Position numbers and translations under genes: made by a program. Below the pieces are notes generated by a model. That model ran no database searches and was not told where the DNA came from. It saw only the letters and a list, made by a program, of their open reading frames with translations. From assembly GCA_964479585.1 (NCBI GenBank), contig CAYZMP010000046.1:1-14652 (forward strand): 14,652 nt of DNA, read 5' to 3'. Shown in pieces: positions 1-7,696 of the stretch. The stretch's first letter is position 1. The number at the start of each line of letters is the position of its first letter. The stretch is from UBA6182 sp964479585 (GTDB lineage Bacteria > Bacillota_I > Bacilli_A > Erysipelotrichales > Erysipelotrichaceae).

Positions 1-357
1 ACGACCAATTGCCATGTCACGGACTCCAACTCTTTCAAGCTCACTTGGGTATTTCATGTAATTGTTTGATGGTGGCAAATTACTTAGAACAGATTCACTT
101 GCATAAATATCAAGTGGTCGCATCATTGAACCTACAAACACAAACAACAACATAAAGACAAAACCGGTTAATCCTATAATTGCTAATTTATTTCTAATGA
201 AGTTGCGAACAATGATTTTTGCTGGACTCATTACCGCTTCTTCTTCTAAAATGCTTAACTGTTTTTTCTTACCACCAAAGGTGAATAAGGATGCAACAGT
301 TTGACCGAAGGATTTAATCGCACGCTTCGGTGCTTTATTTTTATCGTTTTTTGTCAT
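1..357 (-). CDS. ABC peptide transporter permease 2 (OppC/DppC-like), N-terminal part only
   Basis: This is the 5' part (119 codons) of a gene that runs off the left edge of the window. The predicted protein starts with a long Lys/Arg-rich cytoplasmic tail (residues 1-57), followed by one hydrophobic segment at about residues 58-79 (LAIIGLTGFVFMLLFVFVG) and the beginning of an extracytoplasmic loop. A basic tail followed by N-K-L-A and a first membrane segment is typical of OppC/DppC permeases, which pair with OppB to form the membrane channel of a peptide importer. The ATG at 357 is preceded by a GGAGGA ribosome site that overlaps the stop codon of the upstream oppB-like gene, so the two genes are probably translationally coupled. 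The EAA loop that would confirm the family lies outside the window; the assignment rests on the N-terminus and on position after oppA-oppB. The tail before the first membrane segment is somewhat long. Confidence 0.8.
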   Translation of the reverse strand, partial: MTKNDKNKAPKRAIKSFGQTVASLFTFGGKKKQLSILEEEAVMSPAKIIVRNFIRNKLAIIGLTGFVFMLLFVFVGSMMRPLDIYASESVLSNLPPSNNYMKYPSELERVGVRDMAIGR

Positions 358-365
358 AAATCCTC

Positions 366-1340
366 CTAATCCAATTTAACGCGTGGATCAACCACAGCAT
401 AACCAATGTCCATGATTAGGTTTGCTGCTAATGAAAGCACTGCGTAAAATAAGTTCATTGTTAAAATAACCATGTAATCACGATTGTTTAATGATTGAAT
501 AAGTACATTACCAATACCGTTCCAAGCAAAAATACTTTCGGTAATGGCTGATCCACTAAATAACACAACTAGTGAACCAGATACAAGTGTAACTACTGGT
601 ATTAGTGCATTTCTAAATGCGTGAGAATAAATAACAACTTTCTCATTTAACCCTTTAGATCGGGCTGTACGAATAAAGTCACGACTAATAATATCCAACA
701 TAGCATTTCGCACATATCGAATAGTTCCAGCCAAACTACCTAATGTTAAGGTAGTAACAGGTAAAATGAGGTATCTCGCCCAAGCTACATAATAGGTGAA
801 ACTTCCATCATCTACCATAAATGGCATACCACCTGCGGGTAACCACCGTAATCGAATCGCTATGACAAAGATGAGTCCTAAACCGATAAAGAATACGGGG
901 ATGGATAATCCAATAAGTGAAAACACTTGCCAAAAGGAATCAAAGAAAGAATGTCGTTTGACGGCCGATTTAATTCCTACTGGTATGGATATTGCAAAAG
1001 CAAAAACGAGAGAAAAAACATTCAAGTAAATTGAATTTTTCAGTGGTGTACGTATAACATCAGCAACTGGACGGTTGTATGTTGATGATGTACCAAAATC
1101 ACCTTGTGCTGTGTTTGCTAGCCAAGCCACATATTGCTCAGGAATTGATTTGTTCAATCCTAAACGTTCAGCATACACATCATACATTTGTTGTCGTTGG
1201 GCTTCTGTTCTAATATCTGGTGGAAGCATCAATAACACTGGATCACCTGGCATAATTTTAAACATACCAAAAAGAACAAGCGAAATGATGAATATTACAG
1301 GTATTAGTGATAACAATCGCCTAACTAGAAACTTAAACAT
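366..1340 (-). CDS. oppB: ABC peptide transporter permease 1 (OppB/DppB family)
   Basis: This is an integral membrane permease of an oligopeptide or dipeptide importer. The 324-residue length is usual for the family (about 305-340). The N-terminus (residues 1-34) shows the family pattern: basic residues, a first membrane helix, then the motif L/M-P-G-D-P (MPGDP, 30-34). Further hydrophobic segments lie near residues 105-125, 138-162, 190-215, 248-268 and 290-310. The cytoplasmic EAA loop that docks on the ATPase subunit is seen at about 225-249 (RTARSKG followed by HAFRNALIPVVT). The C-terminus YAVVDPRVKLD is also typical (D-P-R). The ATG is preceded by AAAGGAGG at good spacing. It lies between the binding-protein gene and permease 2 in the usual oppA-oppB-oppC order. 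Substrate size (di- or oligopeptide, possibly nickel) cannot be told from the sequence. Confidence 0.92.
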   Translation of the reverse strand: MFKFLVRRLLSLIPVIFIISLVLFGMFKIMPGDPVLLMLPPDIRTEAQRQQMYDVYAERLGLNKSIPEQYVAWLANTAQGDFGTSSTYNRPVADVIRTPLKNSIYLNVFSLVFAFAISIPVGIKSAVKRHSFFDSFWQVFSLIGLSIPVFFIGLGLIFVIAIRLRWLPAGGMPFMVDDGSFTYYVAWARYLILPVTTLTLGSLAGTIRYVRNAMLDIISRDFIRTARSKGLNEKVVIYSHAFRNALIPVVTLVSGSLVVLFSGSAITESIFAWNGIGNVLIQSLNNRDYMVILTMNLFYAVLSLAANLIMDIGYAVVDPRVKLD

Positions 1341-1360
1341 AAAGGCCTCCTTTTACAGAA

Positions 1361-1396
1361 AATTAAAGGTGATAGCAAGAGCTATCCCCTTTAATT
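1361..1396 (-). promoter_or_regulatory. Intercistronic hairpin between oppA-like and oppB-like genes
   Basis: A long inverted repeat lies 35 nt after the oppA stop: arms 1361-1376 and 1381-1396 pair over 15 bp with a single mismatch (1370/1387) around a 4-nt loop. On the transcribed (minus) strand it is followed only by AATTTTCTGT, a short and interrupted U stretch. It may act as a partial terminator or, as known for several binding-protein-dependent transporter operons, as an mRNA-stabilising 3' end that keeps binding protein in excess over permease. The structure is seen; the function is inferred. Confidence 0.65.
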
Positions 1397-1431
1397 CAAA
1401 ATCAATCTATTGTTTTAAACAACAATATAAA

Positions 1432-3219
1432 TTAGTCACCTACGATTTCAACATCGATCATAGCTCTGTCCCAACTATAGAATGGAGTTGTGTTCAAGCC
1501 TGTGATACGTTTGTTGAATACATCGAAGTACTCATTAGAGTAAATTGGCAATTGTGGAAGTTGTTCGTTCCAGTATGTTTGGTATTCAAACCAAGCATCA
1601 ATATATTCGTCTCTTTGTTCAGGATCAAGATTTCTCATTTGTTCAATTAAACGGTCGAATTCTGGATCATTAACACCAAGAGCGTTTTGCCATGTACCAT
1701 AATAGTCTGAGTGTAGGTTGTAGTATGGATCGTAAGCATCAGCGAATCCTGTTGCTAAGTTAAATGTATTAAAGCGACGATCATCACCTAATTCATAACC
1801 ATAGTAGTAGTTGTCTAATAGTGCATTGAAATCACCATATTCAAGGTAGAAATCAACACCAGCAAATTGCATTGCTTCTGGCCATTTAGCACCGATTAGA
1901 TCGGTAATTTCATTGTCAACTGTACCGAAGTGGTTGATTAATAATCTTTCACCTTCAGCATTGTAACGGAAGTACTCAGGACCAGCTTGGCTAACATCCC
2001 AAGGAGTTGTTCCATCTTCTTCAAAACGATATGGAGACTCATCTAACAATTCATTAGCTTTGTCAACATTTAGGTTGAAGCTTTCAAGAGTTTCTTCAAG
2101 TTCTGCAGCTTTTGCAATGTACATCCATTGTGCAAGACCATAGTCAGCATCAACTAATGCACCATAACCACCTAGAATGTTGTCAAGGAATTCTTGACGG
2201 TCAATTAGGTAAGCTAAAGCTTTACGTACTTCTGGATATTGAGTTGGACCAAAGTCATTGGTCATCGCAATTAGACCGTAACCATTACGTTTGTAAGAAA
2301 TTACATCTGTTTGGTCAGAGTTGATTGCTTTTTCAATTTTAGCGCCTTCAACTACACCAGCAACGATATCTACGTCACCAGAGATAGCTAAATCAACGTC
2401 TAATGTTTGGTTAATATAACGAACAACAACGTTAGCAACTTTAGGTTGTTCACCACGGTAGTCACCTGGATAGTGTTCATTGTATTCTAATGTAACTGTA
2501 TCATTTTCGTAGCTTACGAATTTGTACATACCAGCAGTTACTGTTGGTGCGAAACGCTCAGTTGTAGCTACTGCTTCAGCTGCAGCTGTTAAGTCACCTT
2601 CGATTGATTTACCATCTTCTGATAAAGTTAAATCGGCTCCCCATACGTGCATTGGTGTAGCACCATAAGCAACCCATGCCACTTCATAGAAGTAAGGTAG
2701 GTTTTCAGCAGCGAGTGTTAATGAGAACTTAAGATCATCAATTAACTCGATACCTTCAAATGTTGTTGTATCTCCATCATTGTATGCTTCATAACCAACT
2801 AAGTTTTGACCAGCTGATGAGGAAGCTCCTGCTTCACGCCATGCTGGGGAAGCACCAAATAAGATACCAAATAAATAATCTTTTGCTGTTACTGGTTCTC
2901 CATCATTCCATTTAAGTCCTGATTGAAGTTCGAAAGTATAAGTTTTATTACCTTCTTCATCCTCAGATGTAGCTAAGTCTTTAACAACGGTTGGGTTTAA
3001 AATAAACTCACCATTTGGATTAACTGCATATGTTTCTAGACCTTCACCGATTAAACGACGAACAGCTAAGTCATATGAGCTATTACCAAATCCTGCTACG
3101 AAGTCACCATTTAATGCTGGCGTACCAACAATAACGGTACCTTCTGGAGCAGCTGCTTGACAAGCTGACATTGAGAAAGCCAGTATTGCGATAACTACTA
3201 ACGACAATACTCTTTTCAT
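1432..3219 (-). CDS. oppA: Peptide-binding lipoprotein of ABC transporter (OppA/DppA, SBP family 5)
   Basis: This is the extracellular solute-binding subunit that captures peptides and delivers them to the OppB/OppC channel. The 595-residue protein begins with a lipoprotein signal peptide: MKR, a hydrophobic core, and the lipobox M-S-A-C, so Cys20 should be lipidated and anchor the protein to the outer face of the membrane. The mature part shows SBP_bac_5 features, including the phrase GEPVTAKDYLFG (about 105-116), equivalent to the family's 'pltAeDV-y' signature, and an acidic, aromatic-rich C-terminal half. Length is typical (about 540-600). The ATG is preceded by AAAAGGAGGAG at good spacing. 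It is the first gene of the operon, behind a consensus promoter (3267-3295), and is separated from the permease gene by a stable hairpin. Peptide specificity is unknown. Confidence 0.92.
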   Translation of the reverse strand: MKRVLSLVVIAILAFSMSACQAAAPEGTVIVGTPALNGDFVAGFGNSSYDLAVRRLIGEGLETYAVNPNGEFILNPTVVKDLATSEDEEGNKTYTFELQSGLKWNDGEPVTAKDYLFGILFGASPAWREAGASSSAGQNLVGYEAYNDGDTTTFEGIELIDDLKFSLTLAAENLPYFYEVAWVAYGATPMHVWGADLTLSEDGKSIEGDLTAAAEAVATTERFAPTVTAGMYKFVSYENDTVTLEYNEHYPGDYRGEQPKVANVVVRYINQTLDVDLAISGDVDIVAGVVEGAKIEKAINSDQTDVISYKRNGYGLIAMTNDFGPTQYPEVRKALAYLIDRQEFLDNILGGYGALVDADYGLAQWMYIAKAAELEETLESFNLNVDKANELLDESPYRFEEDGTTPWDVSQAGPEYFRYNAEGERLLINHFGTVDNEITDLIGAKWPEAMQFAGVDFYLEYGDFNALLDNYYYGYELGDDRRFNTFNLATGFADAYDPYYNLHSDYYGTWQNALGVNDPEFDRLIEQMRNLDPEQRDEYIDAWFEYQTYWNEQLPQLPIYSNEYFDVFNKRITGLNTTPFYSWDRAMIDVEIVGD

Positions 3220-3241
3220 TTTTTCTCCTCCTTTTAAGGTT

Positions 3242-3258
3242 TACAGATCCCATCTGTA
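3242..3258 (-). promoter_or_regulatory. Perfect palindrome at the start of the opp transcript
   Basis: TACAGAT-CCC-ATCTGTA is a 7-bp perfect inverted repeat with a 3-nt centre. It begins 1-2 nt after the transcription start predicted from the promoter at 3267-3295. As RNA it would form a 5'-terminal stem-loop that could protect the mRNA; as DNA it sits where a repressor operator would. The sequence alone does not choose between these. Confidence 0.5.
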
Positions 3259-3266
3259 TTACGTAC

Positions 3267-3295
3267 ATTATAGTGAACGTTATGTGAAAAGTCAA
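3267..3295 (-). promoter_or_regulatory. Sigma-A-type promoter of the opp operon
   Basis: On the minus strand TTGACT (3290-3295) and a perfect TATAAT (3267-3272) are separated by 17 bp. The expected start is near 3260, giving a leader of about 40 nt before the oppA-like ATG at 3219. This is the best promoter match in the window. Confidence 0.85.
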
Positions 3296-3303
3296 GAAAA
3301 AAA

Positions 3304-3352
3304 GCAAACATTTACTTTTGTTTGCAATATTTTTCAGTAACTTTTCTGAAAA
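3304..3352. repeat. Two adjacent 7-8-7 inverted repeats between divergent promoters
   Basis: GCAAACA (3304-3310) pairs with TGTTTGC (3319-3325) across an 8-nt loop, and TTTTCAG (3331-3337) pairs with CTGAAAA (3346-3352), also across 8 nt. The two units have the same geometry but unrelated sequence, and their centres are 27 bp apart. They lie just upstream of the opp -35 element and before the tRNA promoter. They could be regulator binding sites or remnants of a terminator; in AT-rich DNA one such repeat by chance is plausible. Confidence 0.4.
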
Positions 3353-3382
3353 TTTTCAATGATTTCTTTTACATCAAATTGG

Positions 3383-3411
3383 TTTACAACAAAGTGATAA
3401 AATGCGATAAT
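3383..3411 (+). promoter_or_regulatory. Promoter of the tRNA-Ser gene
   Basis: TTTACA (3383-3388) and GATAAT (3406-3411) are separated by 17 bp, each one mismatch from consensus. The expected start, at about 3417-3419, is only a few nucleotides upstream of the mature tRNA 5' end at 3423, as is common for single tRNA genes. Confidence 0.75.
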
Positions 3412-3422
3412 AGCATTTGTGT

Positions 3423-3511
3423 GGAGGAATACCCAAGAGGCTGAAGGGGTCGGTTTCGAAAACCGATAGGAGCGCAAGCTTGCGTAGGTTCAAATCCTAC
3501 TTCCTCCGCCA
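3423..3511 (+). tRNA. tRNA-Ser, anticodon CGA
   Basis: A complete class II tRNA of 89 nt including an encoded CCA. The acceptor stem pairs GGAGGAA (3423-3429) with TTCCTCC (3501-3507), followed by discriminator G and CCA. The anticodon stem TCGGT/ACCGA encloses the loop TTCGAAA, giving anticodon CGA, which reads the serine codon UCG. A long variable arm containing GCGCAAGCTTGC and the T arm GTAGG-TTCAAAT-CCTAC complete the structure; the long variable arm and discriminator G are serine hallmarks. It is the only plus-strand gene here, with its own promoter and terminator. A dedicated CGA serine tRNA is not essential in AT-rich genomes, where a UGA anticodon can cover UCG, so its presence points to a fairly full tRNA set rather than an extremely reduced one. 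Confidence 0.95.
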
Positions 3512-3523
3512 TAATAAACAATT

Positions 3524-3554
3524 AAAAAGTGGATGTTGTCGATCCACTTTTTTT
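3524..3554. terminator. Bidirectional terminator shared by tRNA-Ser and pfp
   Basis: AAAAAGTGGAT (3524-3534) pairs perfectly with ATCCACTTTTT (3542-3552) around a 7-nt loop. On the plus strand seven T's (3548-3554) and further T-rich sequence follow, ending the tRNA transcript. On the minus strand the arm ends in TTTTT just 3 nt after the pfp stop codon, so the same hairpin can end the pfp transcript. Confidence 0.85.
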
Positions 3555-3557
3555 CTT

Positions 3558-4772
3558 TTATTTCTTTCTTAAATAATAAGGGAATGTAAATGCTTGTAAT
3601 CCGTTGTTATAAATGGTTGCTGGCTCACCTACTGTTAAAGGTCTCATATAATCAAGCGCATCTTGATGAACTCCTGCATAATCATCTAAGATCCACTCAA
3701 CTGGAAAGTTTTTAACATGATTCGCTACATTGCTAGCATCTGTTGCGAAATAGTCAACGTTGTATTGTTCGCCATTAGCAACACGTGTTACCCCAACCAT
3801 TTTCCCAGTAAAGGTTGGATCCATAGAACGCATATGCGCTGACATTCCTAATTTAAAGGACTCTTCCACATCCACTAGCGACTGATCTGTTGAGTGACAT
3901 CGTTGTGCTGTCGATAAATCTTGTACTTTAACTCGCTCTGCGACACCACTGTCTAAAATAATATCTCGAATTGCATACCCAGCACCACCTAAAACTGCAT
4001 GACCAAAGCCATCATTTTTTGCTTCGCCAGCTGCTAAATATCGTCCATCTTGATAGCGAGCACCTTCAGATACAACTACATAACATTTATTCTTTTCATC
4101 GATGTTTTTCTTCACTGCTTTTAAGAATTTTTCTTTATCAAAAGGTTGTTCTGGTAACACTAACACATCAACTTTTTCTGATAAACAAGCAGAAGCTGCT
4201 AACCACCCTGCATCACGTCCCATAGTTTCTAGTACAAATACTTCTTGACGAGTATACACATTGACATCAAGCCATGTTTGAAGTGCGGTGTTAGAAATAA
4301 ACTTCGCTGCACTACCATACCCTGGACAGTGATCGGTTACCATCAAATCATTATCTACCGTTTTTGGACAGCCAACAAAACGTAAGTCGGTGATGTTGTG
4401 TTTTTTTGCATACTCACTTAATGCCGCAACAGTATCCATTGAATCATTACCACCAACATAAAACATAGTTTCTATGTTGTATTTTCTAAGCACTTCCACA
4501 ATTCTTTCAAAGTCTTTAATGTTTTCACGTTTAAGTTTATAACGACATGAACCAAGTGTACTTGCTGGTGTTTGTTTTAAAATCAAATTCTCTTGATCAC
4601 TCATGTTTGTAAGGTCTACAAGCATCTCTTGTAAAATTCCTTCTACTCCATGTAATCCACCATAAACAACATCATATACTGGGTTGAGTTGATTAGCCTT
4701 AACAACTCCTGCAACGGTGGCATTAATAACTGATGTCGGTCCACCGGATTGCGCTACTAAACAATTTGCCAT
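3558..4772 (-). CDS. pfp: Pyrophosphate-type 6-phosphofructokinase
   Basis: This enzyme phosphorylates fructose 6-phosphate to fructose 1,6-bisphosphate, and PPi-dependent forms work reversibly, saving ATP in glycolysis. The 404-residue length matches the PPi-dependent subgroup often labelled B2 (Propionibacterium PFP type) rather than the ~320-residue ATP enzyme. Seen motifs: GGP (10-12) in the phosphate-binding loop, GGNDS (107-111), PKTVDND (136-142) and MGRDAGW (184-190). The family rule is that Asp after GG[D/N] (here D110) and Lys in PKT (here K137) mark PPi use, where ATP enzymes have Gly at both places; D140 is the catalytic base. The ATG has an AGGAGG site. It is the last gene of the licD operon direction, 58 nt after namA, with a possible promoter of its own and a terminator right after its stop. 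The phosphoryl donor is inferred from these residues, not measured. Confidence 0.9.
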   Translation of the reverse strand: MANCLVAQSGGPTSVINATVAGVVKANQLNPVYDVVYGGLHGVEGILQEMLVDLTNMSDQENLILKQTPASTLGSCRYKLKRENIKDFERIVEVLRKYNIETMFYVGGNDSMDTVAALSEYAKKHNITDLRFVGCPKTVDNDLMVTDHCPGYGSAAKFISNTALQTWLDVNVYTRQEVFVLETMGRDAGWLAASACLSEKVDVLVLPEQPFDKEKFLKAVKKNIDEKNKCYVVVSEGARYQDGRYLAAGEAKNDGFGHAVLGGAGYAIRDIILDSGVAERVKVQDLSTAQRCHSTDQSLVDVEESFKLGMSAHMRSMDPTFTGKMVGVTRVANGEQYNVDYFATDASNVANHVKNFPVEWILDDYAGVHQDALDYMRPLTVGEPATIYNNGLQAFTFPYYLRKK

Positions 4773-4795
4773 ATTTTCCTCCTATTTTCTATTCT

Positions 4796-4801
4796 ATTAT
4801 A
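4796..4801 (-). promoter_or_regulatory. Possible -10 element of a pfp promoter
   Basis: A perfect TATAAT lies on the minus strand 24 nt before the pfp start codon, inside the 58-nt namA-pfp gap. No good -35 is found at 16-18 bp (best is TTTCAA at 17 bp). No terminator is visible after namA either, so pfp may be transcribed both by read-through and from here. Confidence 0.4.
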
Positions 4802-4830
4802 CAAAAATAACACCACTTTTGAAACAGCCT

Positions 4831-5835
4831 CTATTTTTGTGTGAGAAGTCCTCGATACATGTAATTTTTCACATCTTCTTTTTGTATTAATCCGTGTTTG
4901 TATTTTTCTTTAACCACAAAATATGGATCGACAAGCGCTTTTCTACCTAAAAGCACAACATCAGCTTGTTGACTGGTAATAATTTCTTCAATCTCATCGA
5001 TTGTTGTAATTAAGCCTGCTGTTGCGACTAAGGTTGAACTATTTTCTTTAATGGCTTTTGCAAGTTTAACTTGATATAAAGGATAAGGATCAAAAGGAAT
5101 TCCATCAAATGCACCACTAGATACATTAATTAAAGATACTCCTAGTTGTTCTAATTTCTTAGATGTTTCAATGGATTGTTCGATGCCATTGCCATCCTTA
5201 TTATATTCATCTGCGCTAATACGAACAAAGATAGGGCCATCAAACTCATGCTGCACTGCTAAAACCACTTCCTTTAACAGTAAAAATCTATCTTGTCCAT
5301 AACGATCTTGTCGTTTATTAGTTAAAGGAGATAAAAACTGGTTGAGCAAATAACCATGCGCAGAATGCACTTCAATAAAATCATACCCAATGTTTCGTGC
5401 TGATTTAGCTGCAGCCGCAAAATCATTGACGATGTCTATGATCTCTTGTTCACTTAGTTGAGCTGCATCCTCAATTGCACTTGGCCCCACTTTTGTAATG
5501 TTTGAGCGTCTAGACTTAATCCCCGCGTGATTTAATTGCACACCTATTTTCGTGTTGTATTTATGCACAAAGTCGACAAGATGAGCTAATGCCTCTTTTT
5601 GACGAGGCTTATAAATACCTAAACAATGATCACTAATGTACCCTTGATCATTAATGGATGTGGCTTCTTGAATAATAAACCCAGGATTTCCAAGTGCTAA
5701 ATTACCATAGTGGGTAAAATGAAATTCATTTGCTACACCATCTTTTGTATCACATAAATACGTACACATTGGCGCAATTCCAATCCGACTATCTATTTCC
5801 ATTTGTTTAATATGCATTTTACTTAAGCTCTTCAT
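4831..5835 (-). CDS. namA: Old Yellow Enzyme family NAD(P)H-dependent flavin oxidoreductase (YqjM/NamA-like)
   Basis: A soluble FMN-containing ene-reductase that uses NAD(P)H to reduce activated C=C bonds of electrophilic compounds; its physiological substrate is usually unknown. The 334-residue length is close to B. subtilis YqjM (338). Characteristic residues of the YqjM ('thermophilic-like') class are visible: PMC (22-24) with C24, the redox-tuning cysteine, Y26 two residues later, Q100 in the flavin-binding strand, and H157/H160 in the substrate-binding pattern HSAHGYLLNQFLSP, followed by N-K-R-x-D-x-Y-G. VRISADEY near 207 supplies the FMN-phosphate arginine. The ATG at 5835 has AAGGAGGAAAA at good spacing and lies within the last 17 nt of the ABC-F gene, so translation is probably coupled. 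The neighbour pfp and nearby rex fit a fermentative redox setting, but no direct link is shown. Confidence 0.9.
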   Translation of the reverse strand: MKSLSKMHIKQMEIDSRIGIAPMCTYLCDTKDGVANEFHFTHYGNLALGNPGFIIQEATSINDQGYISDHCLGIYKPRQKEALAHLVDFVHKYNTKIGVQLNHAGIKSRRSNITKVGPSAIEDAAQLSEQEIIDIVNDFAAAAKSARNIGYDFIEVHSAHGYLLNQFLSPLTNKRQDRYGQDRFLLLKEVVLAVQHEFDGPIFVRISADEYNKDGNGIEQSIETSKKLEQLGVSLINVSSGAFDGIPFDPYPLYQVKLAKAIKENSSTLVATAGLITTIDEIEEIITSQQADVVLLGRKALVDPYFVVKEKYKHGLIQKEDVKNYMYRGLLTQK

Positions 5836-7696
5836 CGTTTTCCTCCTTGTGTAATTGTTGATGTGCTTCTTCCCATTGTTTCATATAATGTGCAATTTCA
5901 TTATGTTTATCATCAATTTGATCATCTAAGGTGTTCATTTTTTCAAAATCATGATAATAATCTGGATCAAAGCGTAGTTCACGTAAACTCTCTAACTCTT
6001 CTTCTGCTTGTGTTATGTTCTTTTCCATTTTCACAACAAGCTTCTCTAACTCTTTCTTTTCTTTTCTTTTTTCAATCGTCATTTGCTTTGCTTGTTGCTT
6101 ATCAACTTTTTCTTGTTGATGATAAAACAGATGTTGCTTTTGTTTTTTCTCAACGATTAACTGATTCACATCAAAGTGCCAAATCGTATCTGCTAGTGCA
6201 TCGACAAAGTAGCGATCATGAGACACAAACAAAATTGTACCACTATATTGCTTAAGACTCTCTTCTAGTGCTTCCTTTGCTTGAATATCTAAATGATTGG
6301 TCGGCTCATCCATGACTAGAAAGTTCGCCTTTTTTAGCATTAACTTCGCTAATGTTAATCGAACTTTCTCACCACCTGAACATTGAGATACTAATTTAAA
6401 AACATCATCTTGATAAAACTGAAACTGTGCTAACACTTTGCGTATTTCAGTGTTTGTAAGCTGATCATGTTCATCCCATAGTTCTTCTAAAACACTTTTT
6501 GATGTATTAAGCTGAGCCAATTGTTGATCAAAGTAACCAATTTGTATTTGATGACCAAAAATCATATGTCCTGAAATTGGTTGTAGTTGTTGAGCAATTG
6601 TTTTTAATAAAGTTGACTTTCCAACACCATTAGGACCAACAATCGCAATCTTTTGTCCTTTGTATATTTCGAAGCTTACCTTCGCTAATACACTATCAAA
6701 ACCAATTTCTAACTTATCACAAATAAGAACTTCTTTTGCACCACGAAGCTTTGGTTCAAACAACATATGCAATGACCGTCGATCTTCTTTTGGTTTTTCA
6801 ATCTTCTCCATTTTTTCTAAATATTTGATTTTTGACTGTGCAAAAGATGCTTTGTTTTTCTTGTATCTAAACTTCTCAATGAGTGTTTCTAAGCGTTTAA
6901 TTTCTTTTTGTTGTTGGTGATATGCTTTTTCTTGTTTCTCTTTTTGGTTTTGATACACAGATAAGTAATGGGTGTAATTGCCTGCATATCGCTCAATTTT
7001 ATAATCTTCGATTGCTAATATTCCTTGTGCTACTTTATCAATAAAGCGTCGATCATGAGACACAAACAACACTGCTTTTGGATAACTTATTAAAAAGCTT
7101 TCTAACCATTCAATCATGGATAAATCTAAATGATTGGTAGGTTCATCCAATATTAACAAATCTGGATACGACAACAACAACATCGCCAAAGCAAGTCTTG
7201 TTTTTTCACCACCTGAAAAATTCGCTATTGACTTTGTCATATCTGATTTAGAAAATCCCATTTTTGAAACAATCGTTTCCATTTGTGATTGAATAAAATA
7301 GCCTCCCATCATCTCAAATTCATTCGTGAGGTTAGCATATTTGTTTAATGTTTTTATATCTTGTGGATTGTCTTTTAATGCCTTTTCATATGCTTGTATT
7401 TGTTGGTTAAGGGTATTGATTTTTTCAAATACTTTCGCAAACACATCATTTACTGTCTGATCTAAATTATCAAACGCCATTTGCTGCAAATACCCAATCG
7501 TCATCTTGTTTGATTTTATTACTCTACCACTATCAGGATCATGTTCATTAGTAAGTAACTTAATTAACGTCGTTTTACCAGATCCGTTAGGTCCAATAAT
7601 GGCAAGTTTTTCGTTTTCTTTCATTGTAAATGAACACTCTACAAATACATCCGTACTTAAAAAGGATTTACTTACTTTATCACAACTAATTAGCAT
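5819..7696 (-). CDS. ABC-F family ATPase, YdiF-like ribosome-associated protein
   Basis: A soluble twin-ATPase protein without membrane segments. ABC-F proteins bind the ribosomal E site and modulate translation, and some give antibiotic protection. With the start chosen here (625 residues) the first cassette has Walker A GPNGSGKT (35-42), signature SGGEK (161-165) and Walker B ending DEPTNHLD (to 191). A Lys/Glu-rich linker of about 60 residues (250-310), the P-site tRNA interaction motif region, follows. The second cassette has GPNGVGKS (354-361), SGGEK (440-444) and DEPTNHLD (to 470). A charged coiled coil occupies about 520-620. The C-terminal coil and length resemble B. subtilis YdiF rather than dedicated resistance proteins. 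The frame is open from a TTG at 7714, but the ATG at 7696 has AGAGG at 9 nt, while the ATG at 7702 is only 3 nt from it; I therefore prefer 7696. It overlaps the amidase-like gene by 11 nt. Confidence 0.92.
   Translation of the reverse strand: MLISCDKVSKSFLSTDVFVECSFTMKENEKLAIIGPNGSGKTTLIKLLTNEHDPDSGRVIKSNKMTIGYLQQMAFDNLDQTVNDVFAKVFEKINTLNQQIQAYEKALKDNPQDIKTLNKYANLTNEFEMMGGYFIQSQMETIVSKMGFSKSDMTKSIANFSGGEKTRLALAMLLLSYPDLLILDEPTNHLDLSMIEWLESFLISYPKAVLFVSHDRRFIDKVAQGILAIEDYKIERYAGNYTHYLSVYQNQKEKQEKAYHQQQKEIKRLETLIEKFRYKKNKASFAQSKIKYLEKMEKIEKPKEDRRSLHMLFEPKLRGAKEVLICDKLEIGFDSVLAKVSFEIYKGQKIAIVGPNGVGKSTLLKTIAQQLQPISGHMIFGHQIQIGYFDQQLAQLNTSKSVLEELWDEHDQLTNTEIRKVLAQFQFYQDDVFKLVSQCSGGEKVRLTLAKLMLKKANFLVMDEPTNHLDIQAKEALEESLKQYSGTILFVSHDRYFVDALADTIWHFDVNQLIVEKKQKQHLFYHQQEKVDKQQAKQMTIEKRKEKKELEKLVVKMEKNITQAEEELESLRELRFDPDYYHDFEKMNTLDDQIDDKHNEIAHYMKQWEEAHQQLHKEENDEELK

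Noticed and set aside
1075..1650. A 191-codon plus-strand open frame
   Set aside because: It is antisense to oppB and oppA, spans the intercistronic hairpin, and reads as an unstructured mix without a ribosome site; a shadow of the real genes.
3104..3307. A 67-codon minus-strand open frame across the opp promoter and oppA start
   Set aside because: It overlaps the oppA signal peptide in another frame, contains the promoter and palindrome, and has no ribosome site or family resemblance.
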